This document shows positions 16,612 to 24,443 of a stretch of 64,000 nt of DNA, in pieces. Both the position numbers and the translations under genes were made by a program. The notes beneath the pieces were generated by a model. It was not told where the DNA came from. It worked only from the letters and a program-made list of their open reading frames with translations, and made no database searches. This DNA is from Alicycliphilus sp. UBA6560 (lineage in GTDB: Bacteria; Pseudomonadota; Gammaproteobacteria; Burkholderiales; Burkholderiaceae_C): positions 186,001 through 250,000 of the forward strand of contig DJJU01000013.1 of assembly GCA_002434305.1 (NCBI GenBank). Direction: 5' to 3'. The stretch's first letter is position 1; each line of letters opens with the position of its first letter.

Positions 16612-17769
16612 ATGGACCGCGATGAGCTGGCCGCCTGGCTGCGCCTGACGGCCACGCCCGGCGTGGGCGGCACCAGCGTGCGCCGCCTGCTGGCCGCCTT
16701 CGGCCTGCCGCAGCAGGTGCTGGCCCGGGGCGAGGCCGCCTGGCGCGAATGCACCGGCCCGGCCGCGGCGCGCGCCCTGGCCGCCGAGCCCGAAGGCCTG
16801 GCCGGCCTGGTGCAGCGCACCTGGGGCTGGCTGCAGGCCGATGGGGACGGCAGTGTCCGCGCCATCCTGACCCTGGCCGACGCCCATTACCCGCCCGCCC
16901 TGCTGGCCACCGAAGACCCGCCGCCCCTGCTGTACCTGATGGGCGGGGCGCGCTTCGTGCGCGGCGCAGAGCCGTTCGCGCCGGCGCGTAGCCTGGCCGT
17001 GGTGGGCAGCCGCAATCCCACGGCCCAGGGGGCCGAGCACGCGCGCCAGTTCGCGCGGGCGCTGCATGGGGCGGGGCTGTGCATCGTCTCCGGCCTGGCG
17101 CGGGGAGTGGACGCGGCGGCGCACGAGGGCGCGCTGGCCGATGTGGACGAGGACGCTGCCTGGCCCGCCACCATCGCCGTGGTTGGCACCGGGCTGGACC
17201 GGGTCTACCCGGCCGCCCACCGCGCGCTGGCGCACCGCATCGCGCAGCACGGCGTGCTGGTCAGCGAATACCCGCTAGGCACGCCGCCGCTGCCGGCCAA
17301 TTTTCCCAAGCGCAACCGCATCATCTCGGGCCTGTCGCAGGGCACGCTGGTGGTGGAGGCGGCGCTGGCCTCCGGCTCGCTGATCACGGCCCGGCTGGCC
17401 GCCGAGCAGGGGCGCGAGGTGTTCGCCATCCCCGGCTCCATCCATGCGCCGCAGTCGCGCGGCTGCCACGCGCTGATTCGCCAGGGCGCCAAGCTGGTGG
17501 AGTCGGCGCAGGACGTGCTGGAGGAGCTGCAGCTGCCGGTCCCGTCGGCGCCGCAAGCGCAGGAGCCGGCCGAGGGCGGCGGTGAAGGCGACGACAACGA
17601 CGACGAGGTGCTGCAGGCCCTGGGCTACGACCCCCTGGGCCTGGACGCGCTGGTGGCCCGCACCGGCCTGGACGCCGCCACGCTGCAGGCGCGGCTGCTG
17701 GAGCTGGAGCTCCAGGGTGATGTGGCACGCCTGCCCGGCGGCCTGTTCCAGCGCCTGGGCCGCGCCTGA
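16612..17769 (+). CDS. dprA: DNA-processing protein A (RecA loader in transformation)
   Basis: DprA binds incoming single-stranded DNA and loads RecA during natural transformation. The protein has an N-terminal SAM-like region, then the Rossmann-type core with VVGSRNPTAQG, IVSGLARGVDAAAHEGAL, VVGTGLDRVYPA and NRIISGLSQGTLVVEAALASGSLITA, and a C-terminal winged-helix domain (about residues 330-385). The length of 385 residues is typical. The start at 16612 follows the LysM gene by 14 bases, implying co-transcription. An acidic linker (GEGDDNDDE) separates the core and the winged helix. Confidence 0.95.
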   Translation: MDRDELAAWLRLTATPGVGGTSVRRLLAAFGLPQQVLARGEAAWRECTGPAAARALAAEPEGLAGLVQRTWGWLQADGDGSVRAILTLADAHYPPALLATEDPPPLLYLMGGARFVRGAEPFAPARSLAVVGSRNPTAQGAEHARQFARALHGAGLCIVSGLARGVDAAAHEGALADVDEDAAWPATIAVVGTGLDRVYPAAHRALAHRIAQHGVLVSEYPLGTPPLPANFPKRNRIISGLSQGTLVVEAALASGSLITARLAAEQGREVFAIPGSIHAPQSRGCHALIRQGAKLVESAQDVLEELQLPVPSAPQAQEPAEGGGEGDDNDDEVLQALGYDPLGLDALVARTGLDAATLQARLLELELQGDVARLPGGLFQRLGRA

Positions 17770-17782
17770 CGGCGGCGCCCGT

Positions 17783-17852
17783 TGCTACGCTATTGAGAGC
17801 TGCCCACGCTTGACTGGCGGGCGGTGGCGCCGTATTTCATCCTCAATAGCCG
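17783..17852. repeat. Comamonadaceae palindromic repeat between dprA and ung
   Basis: It contains GCTATTGAGAGCTGCCCACGCTTG and ends in a second CAATAGC edge. The right edge, read leftward as GCTATTGA, supplies the last two codons and the TGA stop of ung. Confidence 0.75.
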
Positions 17853-18553
17853 TGCTGCTGCCGGAAGGCCCGTGCCTGGCTGAAGTGCCCGCAGCCGATG
17901 AAAGGTAGGGGCGGGCGCTCGGCCGACAGGGGCGAGGGGTGGTTGGCCAACAGCACCAGGTGGCCGCGGTCCTGCGGGATGAGCGCCCGCTTGGCCTGGG
18001 CGTGGCTGCCCCAGAGCATGAACACCACCGGCCGCTCGCCTTCGGCCACGTGGCGGATGATGGCGTCGGTCAGCACCTCCCAGCTCTTGCCGGCGTGGCT
18101 GGCGGCCTGGCCTTCCTCCACGGTCAGGGTGGTGTTGAGCAGCAGCACGCCGTTCTCGGCCCACTTGACCAGGCTGCCACCGGGATTGGGGAAGGCCGGC
18201 GGGGGCTGCCCCAAGTCGCGCTGCAGCTCCTTGAAGATGTTGCGCAGCGAGGGCGGGATGCGCACGCCCGGCTGCACCGAGAACGCCAGTCCCTCGGCCT
18301 GGCCGCGGCCGTGGTAGGGGTCCTGGCCCAGGATGACCACGCGCACCTGCCCGGGCGCCGTCAGCTCCAGCGCGCGCAGCGGCTGGGGCGGGAAGATGGC
18401 AGCGCCGGCCTCCAGCCGCTGGCGCAAAAAGGCCAGCAGTGCCTGGCCGCGCGTGCTGGCGAAGAAGCCGTCGACCAGCGGCTGCCAGCCGGGCGCCACG
18501 GGCCAGGCAGCGGGGTCGGCGGCCTGCAGCTGGGTGGGAGGATGGTTGGGCAT
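17843..18553 (-). CDS. ung: Uracil-DNA glycosylase (family 1)
   Basis: This DNA-repair enzyme excises uracil from DNA in the cytosol. The catalytic motif GQDPYHG is at residues 76-82, with the water-activating Asp78. The C-terminal DNA-intercalation motif HPSPLS is near residue 205, and the uracil-recognition Asn region is LLLNTTLTV. The length of 236 residues is normal. The last two residues and stop codon are provided by a repeat copy, so the C-terminus ends ...QQHGY. Another repeat copy separates its start from the GGDEF gene. Confidence 0.96.
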   Translation of the reverse strand: MPNHPPTQLQAADPAAWPVAPGWQPLVDGFFASTRGQALLAFLRQRLEAGAAIFPPQPLRALELTAPGQVRVVILGQDPYHGRGQAEGLAFSVQPGVRIPPSLRNIFKELQRDLGQPPPAFPNPGGSLVKWAENGVLLLNTTLTVEEGQAASHAGKSWEVLTDAIIRHVAEGERPVVFMLWGSHAQAKRALIPQDRGHLVLLANHPSPLSAERPPLPFIGCGHFSQARAFRQQHGY

Positions 18554-18554
18554 G

Positions 18555-18611
18555 AAATCGGCCTCCAGCGCTTTTGCAACAAGCGCAAACAGCTATGGTT
18601 GTGATAGCGAC
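18555..18611. repeat. Comamonadaceae palindromic repeat between ung and the GGDEF gene
   Basis: It reads GAAATCGGCCTCCAGCGCTT, a short loop, AAGCGC, then AGCTATGG and TGATAGC. Read leftward, its CATAG provides the stop codon of the GGDEF gene at 18593. Confidence 0.8.
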
Positions 18612-21259
18612 ACCGTGCCGTCGTCCACGCGGTTGCGCCCGGCGGCCTTGGCACGGTACAGGTGGGCGTCGGCGCGCGCCAGCAGGGCCTCGGGCGTGCC
18701 GTCCTCGCCCGGCACCTCGCTGGCCACGCCGGCGCTGACGGTGACCACCCCGGCGACGCTGGAGCCGCCGTGGGTGATGCCCAGTGCCTGCACGGCCTCG
18801 CACAGCGCCTGCGCCTTGGCGCGGGCGCCGGCCAGGTCGCACTCGGGCAGCAGGCAGACGAATTCCTCGCCGCCGTAGCGCGCCGCCAGGTCGTGCGAGC
18901 GCGCCAGCGCCGCGCGCAGCGCCCCGGCCACGGCGCGCATGCAGGCGTCGCCCGCCTGGTGGCCGTACAGGTCGTTGAACTGCTTGAAGTGGTCGATGTC
19001 GACCATGATCAGCGCCAGCGGCTGGCGGCTGCGCCGGCAGCGGCGCCACTCGGCCTGCAGCGTTTGGTCGAAGTGGCGGCGGTTGGCCACGCCGGTCAGG
19101 CTGTCCATGTAGGCCAGCTTGTGCAGCAGCTCGCTTTGCGCCTGCTGCTCGGTGCGGTCCATGAAGGTGGCCAGGAAGTGGGCGCCGAAGACCAGGCCGC
19201 CGATGGCCATGGTGCGCTGCACGCCGCTGGCGGCGGTGGTGCGGTACTCGTGCACGGGGATGTCGCCGCCGCTGGCGTGCGCCTGCTGCAGCGCCTGGCG
19301 CCACTGCTGGCCGATCTGCGCGCGGTACTGCGGGTCGGGGTAGGCGTGCAGCGCCCATTCATGCAGCGTGGGCGCCTGCGCCTCGGTGTAGCCGAAGTAT
19401 TCGAGGAAGCGCCGGTTGCGAAAGTAGATGCGGCCGTCCTCGTCCACCATGCACAGGCCGATGGGCATCTCGTTCATCAGGTGCTTGAGCAGGCGCTCCG
19501 TCTCCTGCAGCTGCAGGGCCTGCTGCTTGGCCTCGGTCACGTCGTGCAGGTAGCCGTGCCAGAGCACGGCGCCGCCGTCCAGCAGCTGCGGCTGGGCCTG
19601 GCCGCTGAGCCAGCGCTCGCCGCGCTCCGGCAGCCGCACGCGGTATTCGTCGTGCCAGGGCTGCAGCGTGCGCAGGGCCGCCTCGATGCTGCGGTTCACG
19701 CGCAGCAGGTCGTCCGGGTGAATGCGCTGGAACACGGGAGAGGCATCGGCGCGCAGCTCCTCGGGCGAGAAGCCGTAGACGCCCTGCACGCCGGCGCTGG
19801 CGTAGGGGAAGCGGCTGCTGCCGTCCGGCTCGACCTGGTACTGGTAGAGCATGCCCGGCACCTGTTCGGCCAGGCGGTCCAGGCGGATGCGGTCCTCGCC
19901 GTGCTCGGCCAGGTCGCCGAAGCTGCCCACGAAGTGCAGCGGCCGGCCCTCGGCGTCGCGCTGCAGCACGCGCCCGCGCGCCTGCACCCAGCGGTAGCTG
20001 CCGTCCTTGCAGCGTATGCGGTGCGTGGTCTCGTAGAGCGGGGTCTCTCCGCGCAGGTGGCGCGCCAGCAGGGCCAGCACCTGCTCGCGCTCGTCGGGGT
20101 GCAGGCGCTGCTGCCAGCCGTGGTCCTGGTCGTCGATCTCCTCGTCGGCATAGCCGAGCATGGCTTTCCAGGAGGGCGAGAAGTGCGTCGGCGAGCCTTC
20201 GCCGTGCCACTCCCAGATGCCCAGGCTGGTGGCCTGCAGCGCGGCGCGCCAGCGCGCCTCCAGCTGCTGCTCGCGGTGGGCCAGGGCGCGCTGGTGCTGG
20301 CGCAGCTCGCGCTGGCGCCGCTGCAGCAGGTACAGCGCGCCGCAGGCCGCCGCGCCCAGCAGCAGCTGCGCGGCCACGGCCAGCCAGACCTTGGTGCGCC
20401 AGGGCGAGAGCACGGCGCTCCATTCGCGCGCGGCGCTGGCCACCAGGGGCTTGTCCATGTGCAGCTCGGGCGGCTGGACGGTGCGCAGCGCCGCCAGGTA
20501 GGCCGGGCCGTCATCGCCATCCACCAGCGCGCCGCGCAGCAGGCTCTGGCGCGCGCCGCTGGCCAGGTGGCGCGAGAACAGCGTCTGCGGGTCCGACAGG
20601 TCGATCCCCGGCGGCATCGGGTGCTCCGAGGCCATCAGGAAGCGCACGCCGTCGCCGTGCGTCAGGCCGATGCGCATGTCCGGCGCGTAGCGCACCGACT
20701 CCAGCAGGGTGAGGAATTGCGCCGGATCCAGCGTGGCCAGCACCACGCCGCCGAAGCCGCCGCCCGGCCCCGGCCGGATGCGCCCGGCCATCAGGTACCA
20801 GCCGCCGTCGAGCACCGCGCGAAAGGGCTTGCCCAGCACCAGCGTGTCGGCGCTGGGCGCGGCGCGCGCGGCGCGGTAGTAGTCGCGGTTGGCGGCGTTG
20901 TGGCCGATCAGCTCGGCGCGGTTGGAGGCGATGATGGTGCCGTCCGCATCCAGCACGCTGAGCGTGCGCACGCCCTGCAACGCTTCGCTGAAGACGTGCA
21001 GCCTGGCATTGATGCGCTGGCGTGCCCGGGCGTCGAAGGGCTGGGCCAGGGGTTCGCCCGCCAGGCGCTCGAGCACCGCGTCGATGGAGGTGATGTGGCG
21101 CACCAGGTTGTCATGCACGATGCCCACCTGCTGCGCCAGGTGCTGGCGCTCGCGCGCCAGGGTCTCGTTGCGGTCCAGCAGCAGCAGCGCGGCCAGCAGC
21201 GCCCCCAGGGCCAGCCATACCACGGCGAGCCAGCGCCACTGAAGGGCGGGCCGGGTCAT
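18593..21259 (-). CDS. Membrane PAS-GGDEF diguanylate cyclase
   Basis: This 888-residue protein is predicted to make cyclic di-GMP. An N-terminal membrane helix is followed by a periplasmic sensor of Cache type (about residues 30-280, with YYRAARAAP and LVLGKPFRA) and a second helix near 300. Three PAS/PAC regions follow (EWHGEG..., YQYQVEPDGS..., MPIGLCMVDEDG...), then the GGDEF domain with active-site GGEEF at 796-800. An inhibitory I-site RSHD lies at 787-790, exactly five residues before it, so product feedback is expected. No EAL domain is present. I chose the ATG at 21259; a TTG eight codons upstream is possible. The ligand is unknown. Its stop codon lies in a repeat. Confidence 0.92.
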   Translation of the reverse strand: MTRPALQWRWLAVVWLALGALLAALLLLDRNETLARERQHLAQQVGIVHDNLVRHITSIDAVLERLAGEPLAQPFDARARQRINARLHVFSEALQGVRTLSVLDADGTIIASNRAELIGHNAANRDYYRAARAAPSADTLVLGKPFRAVLDGGWYLMAGRIRPGPGGGFGGVVLATLDPAQFLTLLESVRYAPDMRIGLTHGDGVRFLMASEHPMPPGIDLSDPQTLFSRHLASGARQSLLRGALVDGDDGPAYLAALRTVQPPELHMDKPLVASAAREWSAVLSPWRTKVWLAVAAQLLLGAAACGALYLLQRRQRELRQHQRALAHREQQLEARWRAALQATSLGIWEWHGEGSPTHFSPSWKAMLGYADEEIDDQDHGWQQRLHPDEREQVLALLARHLRGETPLYETTHRIRCKDGSYRWVQARGRVLQRDAEGRPLHFVGSFGDLAEHGEDRIRLDRLAEQVPGMLYQYQVEPDGSSRFPYASAGVQGVYGFSPEELRADASPVFQRIHPDDLLRVNRSIEAALRTLQPWHDEYRVRLPERGERWLSGQAQPQLLDGGAVLWHGYLHDVTEAKQQALQLQETERLLKHLMNEMPIGLCMVDEDGRIYFRNRRFLEYFGYTEAQAPTLHEWALHAYPDPQYRAQIGQQWRQALQQAHASGGDIPVHEYRTTAASGVQRTMAIGGLVFGAHFLATFMDRTEQQAQSELLHKLAYMDSLTGVANRRHFDQTLQAEWRRCRRSRQPLALIMVDIDHFKQFNDLYGHQAGDACMRAVAGALRAALARSHDLAARYGGEEFVCLLPECDLAGARAKAQALCEAVQALGITHGGSSVAGVVTVSAGVASEVPGEDGTPEALLARADAHLYRAKAAGRNRVDDGTVSLSQP

Positions 21260-21375
21260 GGACTGGCGCAGGGTATGGGGCAAAACGGTCGAGGGCGGGC
21301 GGGGGCCGGCAGTGCGGCGCCGCAGGGTCCGCGGCAGTGGCGTTCAGGCCATTGTAGGAAGGCCCTGCCGAGCCG

Positions 21376-22176
21376 TCAGGCGAACAGCCGCGCCAGGGCC
21401 AGACCGGGGTCGCTCTCGCGCATGAAGGCCTCGCCCACCAGGAAGGCGTGCACGCCGGCCTCGCGCAGGCGCTGCACGTCGGCCGGCGTGGCGATGCCCG
21501 ATTCGGCCACCAGCAGGCGGTCGCCCGGCACTTCGCGGCGCAGCTCCAGGGTGGTCTCCAGCCGCACCTCGAAGGTGCGCAAGTCGCGGTTGTTGATGCC
21601 GATGAGCGGGGTCTTCAGTTTGAGCGCACGCTCCAGCTCGGCGCCGTCGTGCACCTCCACCAGCACCGCCATGTCCAGGCTGCGGGCGATGGCCTCCATC
21701 TCGGCCATCAGGGCGTCCTCCAGGCAGGCGGCGATCAGCAGCACGCAGTCCGCCCCGACGGCGCGCGACTCGTAGATCTGGTACGGGTCGACCATGAAAT
21801 CCTTGCGCAGCGCCGGCAGCAGGCAGCTGGCGCGGGCCTGCTTGAGGTGGTCCACCTGGCCCTGGAAGTACTGCCGGTCGGTCAGCACCGACAGGCAGGC
21901 GGCGCTGACGCGGCCGTCGCCCTCGGCGTAGCTCTGCGCGATGTCGGCGGGGATGAAGTCCTCGCGGATCACGCCCTTGCTGGGGCTGGCGCGCTTGACC
22001 TCGGCGATCACCGCGGCCTGGCCGGCGGCGATCTTTGCGCGTAGGGCGCCTTCGAAGTCGCGCGTGAGCACGCGGCTTTCGGCGTCGCGGCGCATGTCGG
22101 CGAAGGGCATGCGCTTTTTCGCAGCGGCCACTTCCTCGCGCTTGGTGGCGCAGATTTTTTGCAGGATGTCGGACAT
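21376..22176 (-). CDS. trpC: Indole-3-glycerol phosphate synthase
   Basis: This enzyme closes the indole ring in tryptophan synthesis, converting CdRP to indole-3-glycerol phosphate. The family motifs VIAEVKRASPSKG (catalytic Lys), LLPALRKDFMVDPYQIYE, LVEVHD, IGINNRDLRTFEV and LVAESGI are present in the TIM-barrel order. The length of 266 residues is normal for a monofunctional TrpC. It is the last gene of the leftward trp cluster, 13 bases after a small membrane-protein gene. Confidence 0.97.
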   Translation of the reverse strand: MSDILQKICATKREEVAAAKKRMPFADMRRDAESRVLTRDFEGALRAKIAAGQAAVIAEVKRASPSKGVIREDFIPADIAQSYAEGDGRVSAACLSVLTDRQYFQGQVDHLKQARASCLLPALRKDFMVDPYQIYESRAVGADCVLLIAACLEDALMAEMEAIARSLDMAVLVEVHDGAELERALKLKTPLIGINNRDLRTFEVRLETTLELRREVPGDRLLVAESGIATPADVQRLREAGVHAFLVGEAFMRESDPGLALARLFA

Positions 22177-22189
22177 GGCGGCTTCCTTG

Positions 22190-22345
22190 TCAGTCGTTCT
22201 TGTCGGGTTCGTCGGGGGGCGGCGCGCGCAGCACGCGGCGGATGACCTGGTGCATCACCACAGCCACCACGATGGTGAGCAGCGACACGCCCAGCACGAT
22301 CCACGTGCCGCTGTCGCGCCAGATGGGGGCTTCCAGCAGGCTCAT
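22190..22345 (-). CDS. Small single-helix membrane protein inside the trp cluster
   Basis: The frame encodes 51 residues starting MSLLEAPIWRDSG. One hydrophobic helix spans about residues 15-31 and is followed by a basic segment (VIRRVLR) and an acidic, proline-rich tail ending DEPDKND. The positive-inside pattern suggests a cytoplasmic C-terminus. It fits tightly between trpD (11 bases upstream) and trpC (13 bases downstream) in the same direction, and no alternative gene fills the space. The codon pattern has the strong third-position G/C of real genes here. The function is unknown; it may simply ride on the operon or assist a membrane step. Confidence 0.65.
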   Translation of the reverse strand: MSLLEAPIWRDSGTWIVLGVSLLTIVVAVVMHQVIRRVLRAPPPDEPDKND

Positions 22346-22356
22346 GGCCCGGGCCC

Positions 22357-23403
22357 TCAGGCGGCGGCCGGCTGGGGCAGGGCCTGGGTGTAGGCCACCA
22401 GCTCGCGCAGCTTGGCCAGGGCGGCGCCGCTGTCCACGGCGGCCTGGGCGCGGGCCAGGCCTTCGGCGATGCCGGGCACCACGCCCGCGGCGTAGAGCGC
22501 GGCGCCGGCGTTCAGGCAGACGATGTCGCGCGCCGGTCCTTCAGCGCCTTCCAGCACCTGCAGCAGCAGCTGGCGCGACTCCTCAGGGTTGTCCACGCGC
22601 AGGGCACGCGTGCCGGCCATGCGCAGGCCGAAGTCCTCGGGGTGGATCTCGTACTCGCGCACCACGCCGTCCTTCAGCTCGCCCACCAGGGTGCCGGCGC
22701 CCAGGCTGATCTCGTCCAGCCCGTCGCGGCCGTAGACCACCAGGGCGTGCTCGGCGCCCAGGCGCTGCAGCGCCCGCACCTGGATGCCGACCAGGTCTTC
22801 GTGGAACACGCCCATCAGGATGTTGGGCGCCCCGGCCGGGTTGGTGAGCGGGCCCAGGATGTTGAAGAGGGTGCGCACGCCCAGCTCCTTGCGCACCGGG
22901 GCCACGTTCTTCATCGCCGGGTGGTGGTTGGGCGCGAACATGAAGCCGATGCCCACATCACGGATGCTGGCGGCCACCTGCTCGGGGGCCAGCATGATGT
23001 TCACGCCCAGCGCCTCCATGGCATCGGCGCTGCCCGACTTGGAGGACACGCTGCGCCCGCCGTGCTTGCTGACGCGCGCGCCCGCGGCGGCAATGACGAA
23101 GGTGGCGCAGGTGGAGATGTTGAAGGTGCCGGCGCCGTCGCCGCCGGTGCCCACGATGTCCACCAGGTGCGTGACATCCTGCACGTGGACCTTGCGCGCG
23201 AACTCGCGCATGACCTGGGCGGCGGCGGTGATCTCGCCGATGGTTTCCTTCTTCACGCGCAGGCCTGTGAGGATGGCCGCGGCCATCACGGGCGACAGCT
23301 CGCCGCCCATGATCATGCGCATCAGGTGCAGCATCTCGTCGTGGAAGATTTCGCGGTGCTCGATGGTGCGCTGCAGGGCTTCCTGCGGGGTGATGGGGGA
23401 CAT
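22357..23403 (-). CDS. trpD: Anthranilate phosphoribosyltransferase
   Basis: This enzyme joins anthranilate to PRPP in tryptophan synthesis. Family motifs are present: VDIVGTGGDGAGTFNISTC (PRPP loop), KHGGRSVSSKSGSAD, FMFAPNHHPAMKNV and FNILGPLTNPAGA. The length of 348 residues is normal. A repeat copy lies between trpG and trpD, separating their reading frames by about 80 bases, unlike the overlapping trpE-aroQ-trpG block. Confidence 0.97.
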   Translation of the reverse strand: MSPITPQEALQRTIEHREIFHDEMLHLMRMIMGGELSPVMAAAILTGLRVKKETIGEITAAAQVMREFARKVHVQDVTHLVDIVGTGGDGAGTFNISTCATFVIAAAGARVSKHGGRSVSSKSGSADAMEALGVNIMLAPEQVAASIRDVGIGFMFAPNHHPAMKNVAPVRKELGVRTLFNILGPLTNPAGAPNILMGVFHEDLVGIQVRALQRLGAEHALVVYGRDGLDEISLGAGTLVGELKDGVVREYEIHPEDFGLRMAGTRALRVDNPEESRQLLLQVLEGAEGPARDIVCLNAGAALYAAGVVPGIAEGLARAQAAVDSGAALAKLRELVAYTQALPQPAAA

Positions 23404-23418
23404 GCGGAATGCTCCTTG

Positions 23419-23512
23419 TTTGATAGCTGCTGGCGCTTTTGGTTCGCGGGTTTCATGTGCTTTTCATGCTGAAGCCCGCATGAATCAAGCGGCAGCAGCT
23501 ATGGTTTTTTGC
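23419..23512. repeat. Comamonadaceae palindromic repeat, long copy between trpG and trpD
   Basis: It has two outer arms, TTTGATAGCTGCTGGCGCTT and its opposing CAAGCGGCAGCAGCTATGG, around a longer centre. Inside the centre, GCGGGTTTCATG faces CATGCTGAAGCCCGC, giving an extended hairpin. Read leftward, its right arm encodes the last residues (TIAAAA) and stop of trpG. Confidence 0.8.
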
Positions 23513-24075
23513 TCCAGGAAGTTCTTCAGCATGGCGTGGCCGTGCTCGGTCAGGATGCTCTCGGGGTGGAATTGCACGCCCTCGATGGCCAGCTCCTTGT
23601 GGCGTACGCCCATGATCTCGCCGTCCTCCGTCCAGGCCGTCACCTCCAGCACCTCGGGGCAGCTGGCGCGCTCGATCGCCAGCGAGTGGTAGCGGTTCAC
23701 CGTGAACTGCCGAGGCAGCCCGGCGAACACGCCCTGCTGCGTGGTGGTGATGGTGCTGGTCTTGCCGTGCATCAGCTCCTGGGCCCGCACGACGGTGCCG
23801 CCGAAGGCCGCGCCGATCGCCTGGTGGCCCAGGCACACGCCCAGGATGGGCAGGCGCCCGGCGAAGTGGCGGATGGCCGGCACCGAGATGCCGGCCTCGG
23901 CCGGCGAGCACGGCCCGGGCGAGATGACCAGGCGATCAGGCGCCTGGGCCTCGATGCCGGCCAGGTCGATCTCGTCGTTGCGAAACACCTGCACCTGGGC
24001 GCCCAGCTCGGCGAAGTACTGCACGATGTTCCAGGTGAAGCTGTCGTAGTTGTCGACCATCAGCAAGCGGGTCAT
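23485..24075 (-). CDS. trpG: Anthranilate synthase glutamine amidotransferase subunit
   Basis: This class I glutamine amidotransferase gives ammonia to TrpE for anthranilate synthesis. The start LLMVDNYDSFTWNIVQYF is typical. The nucleophile C81 is in ILGVCLGHQAIG, the oxyanion loop is SPGPCSP, and the catalytic His-Glu pair is in QFHPESILTEHG. The length of 196 residues is normal, but the final residues after NFLEQ are encoded by a repeat copy, giving KTIAAAA before the stop. Its start overlaps the aroQ stop by four bases. Confidence 0.95.
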   Translation of the reverse strand: MTRLLMVDNYDSFTWNIVQYFAELGAQVQVFRNDEIDLAGIEAQAPDRLVISPGPCSPAEAGISVPAIRHFAGRLPILGVCLGHQAIGAAFGGTVVRAQELMHGKTSTITTTQQGVFAGLPRQFTVNRYHSLAIERASCPEVLEVTAWTEDGEIMGVRHKELAIEGVQFHPESILTEHGHAMLKNFLEQKTIAAAA

Positions 24076-24443
24076 GGCGCGGTCTCCTCGTGCGATTGCT
24101 CGTGCAGCTGCTGCGGCTTGCGGCCCTCGGCGGCCAGGCGGGCGAACTCGCGGTGCTCGTAGGCGATGAACGCCTCCATCATGGAGCGGTAGATGGCCTC
24201 GATCACCTCGGGCTCGCCGCCCTCCGTGCGGGCGCGCTCGCGCACGCGGCGCACGATCTGCTCGATGCGGCCTTCGTCGCGCACCTGGGTGGCGCGCGCC
24301 TTCAGCGTGGCGGCCTGCGTCATGTAGCCGCCGCGCTCCACCAGCAGCGGCACCAGGATGTCGTCCAGCGCGTCGATGCGCGCGCGCACCTCGGCCATGC
24401 TGGCGCAGGTTTGGGTCTTGTCGATTGCGCGGGTCGTCATCAT
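24072..24443 (-). CDS. Chorismate mutase, AroQ class, inside trp operon
   Basis: The gene encodes 123 residues of all-helical sequence: EVRARIDALDDILVPLLVERG, YMTQAATLKA and EGRIEQIVRRVRERA, then EVIEAIYRSMMEAFIAYE. This is the AroQ-type chorismate mutase fold, with the conserved Arg in the first helix, a Lys in the loop (LKA) and E/Q residues in the third helix. It would convert chorismate to prephenate for Phe/Tyr synthesis, competing with TrpE for the same substrate. It overlaps trpE upstream and trpG downstream by four bases each, so its dosage is tied to anthranilate synthase. An isochorismate-pyruvate lyase activity, as in PchB, cannot be excluded. Two consecutive ATGs are available at the start. 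Confidence 0.82.
   Translation of the reverse strand: MMTTRAIDKTQTCASMAEVRARIDALDDILVPLLVERGGYMTQAATLKARATQVRDEGRIEQIVRRVRERARTEGGEPEVIEAIYRSMMEAFIAYEHREFARLAAEGRKPQQLHEQSHEETAP

Noticed and set aside
18662..21775. A 1037-codon rightward open frame opposite the GGDEF gene
   Set aside because: It is antisense to a clear diguanylate cyclase and has no domain. Long antisense frames are expected at this GC content.
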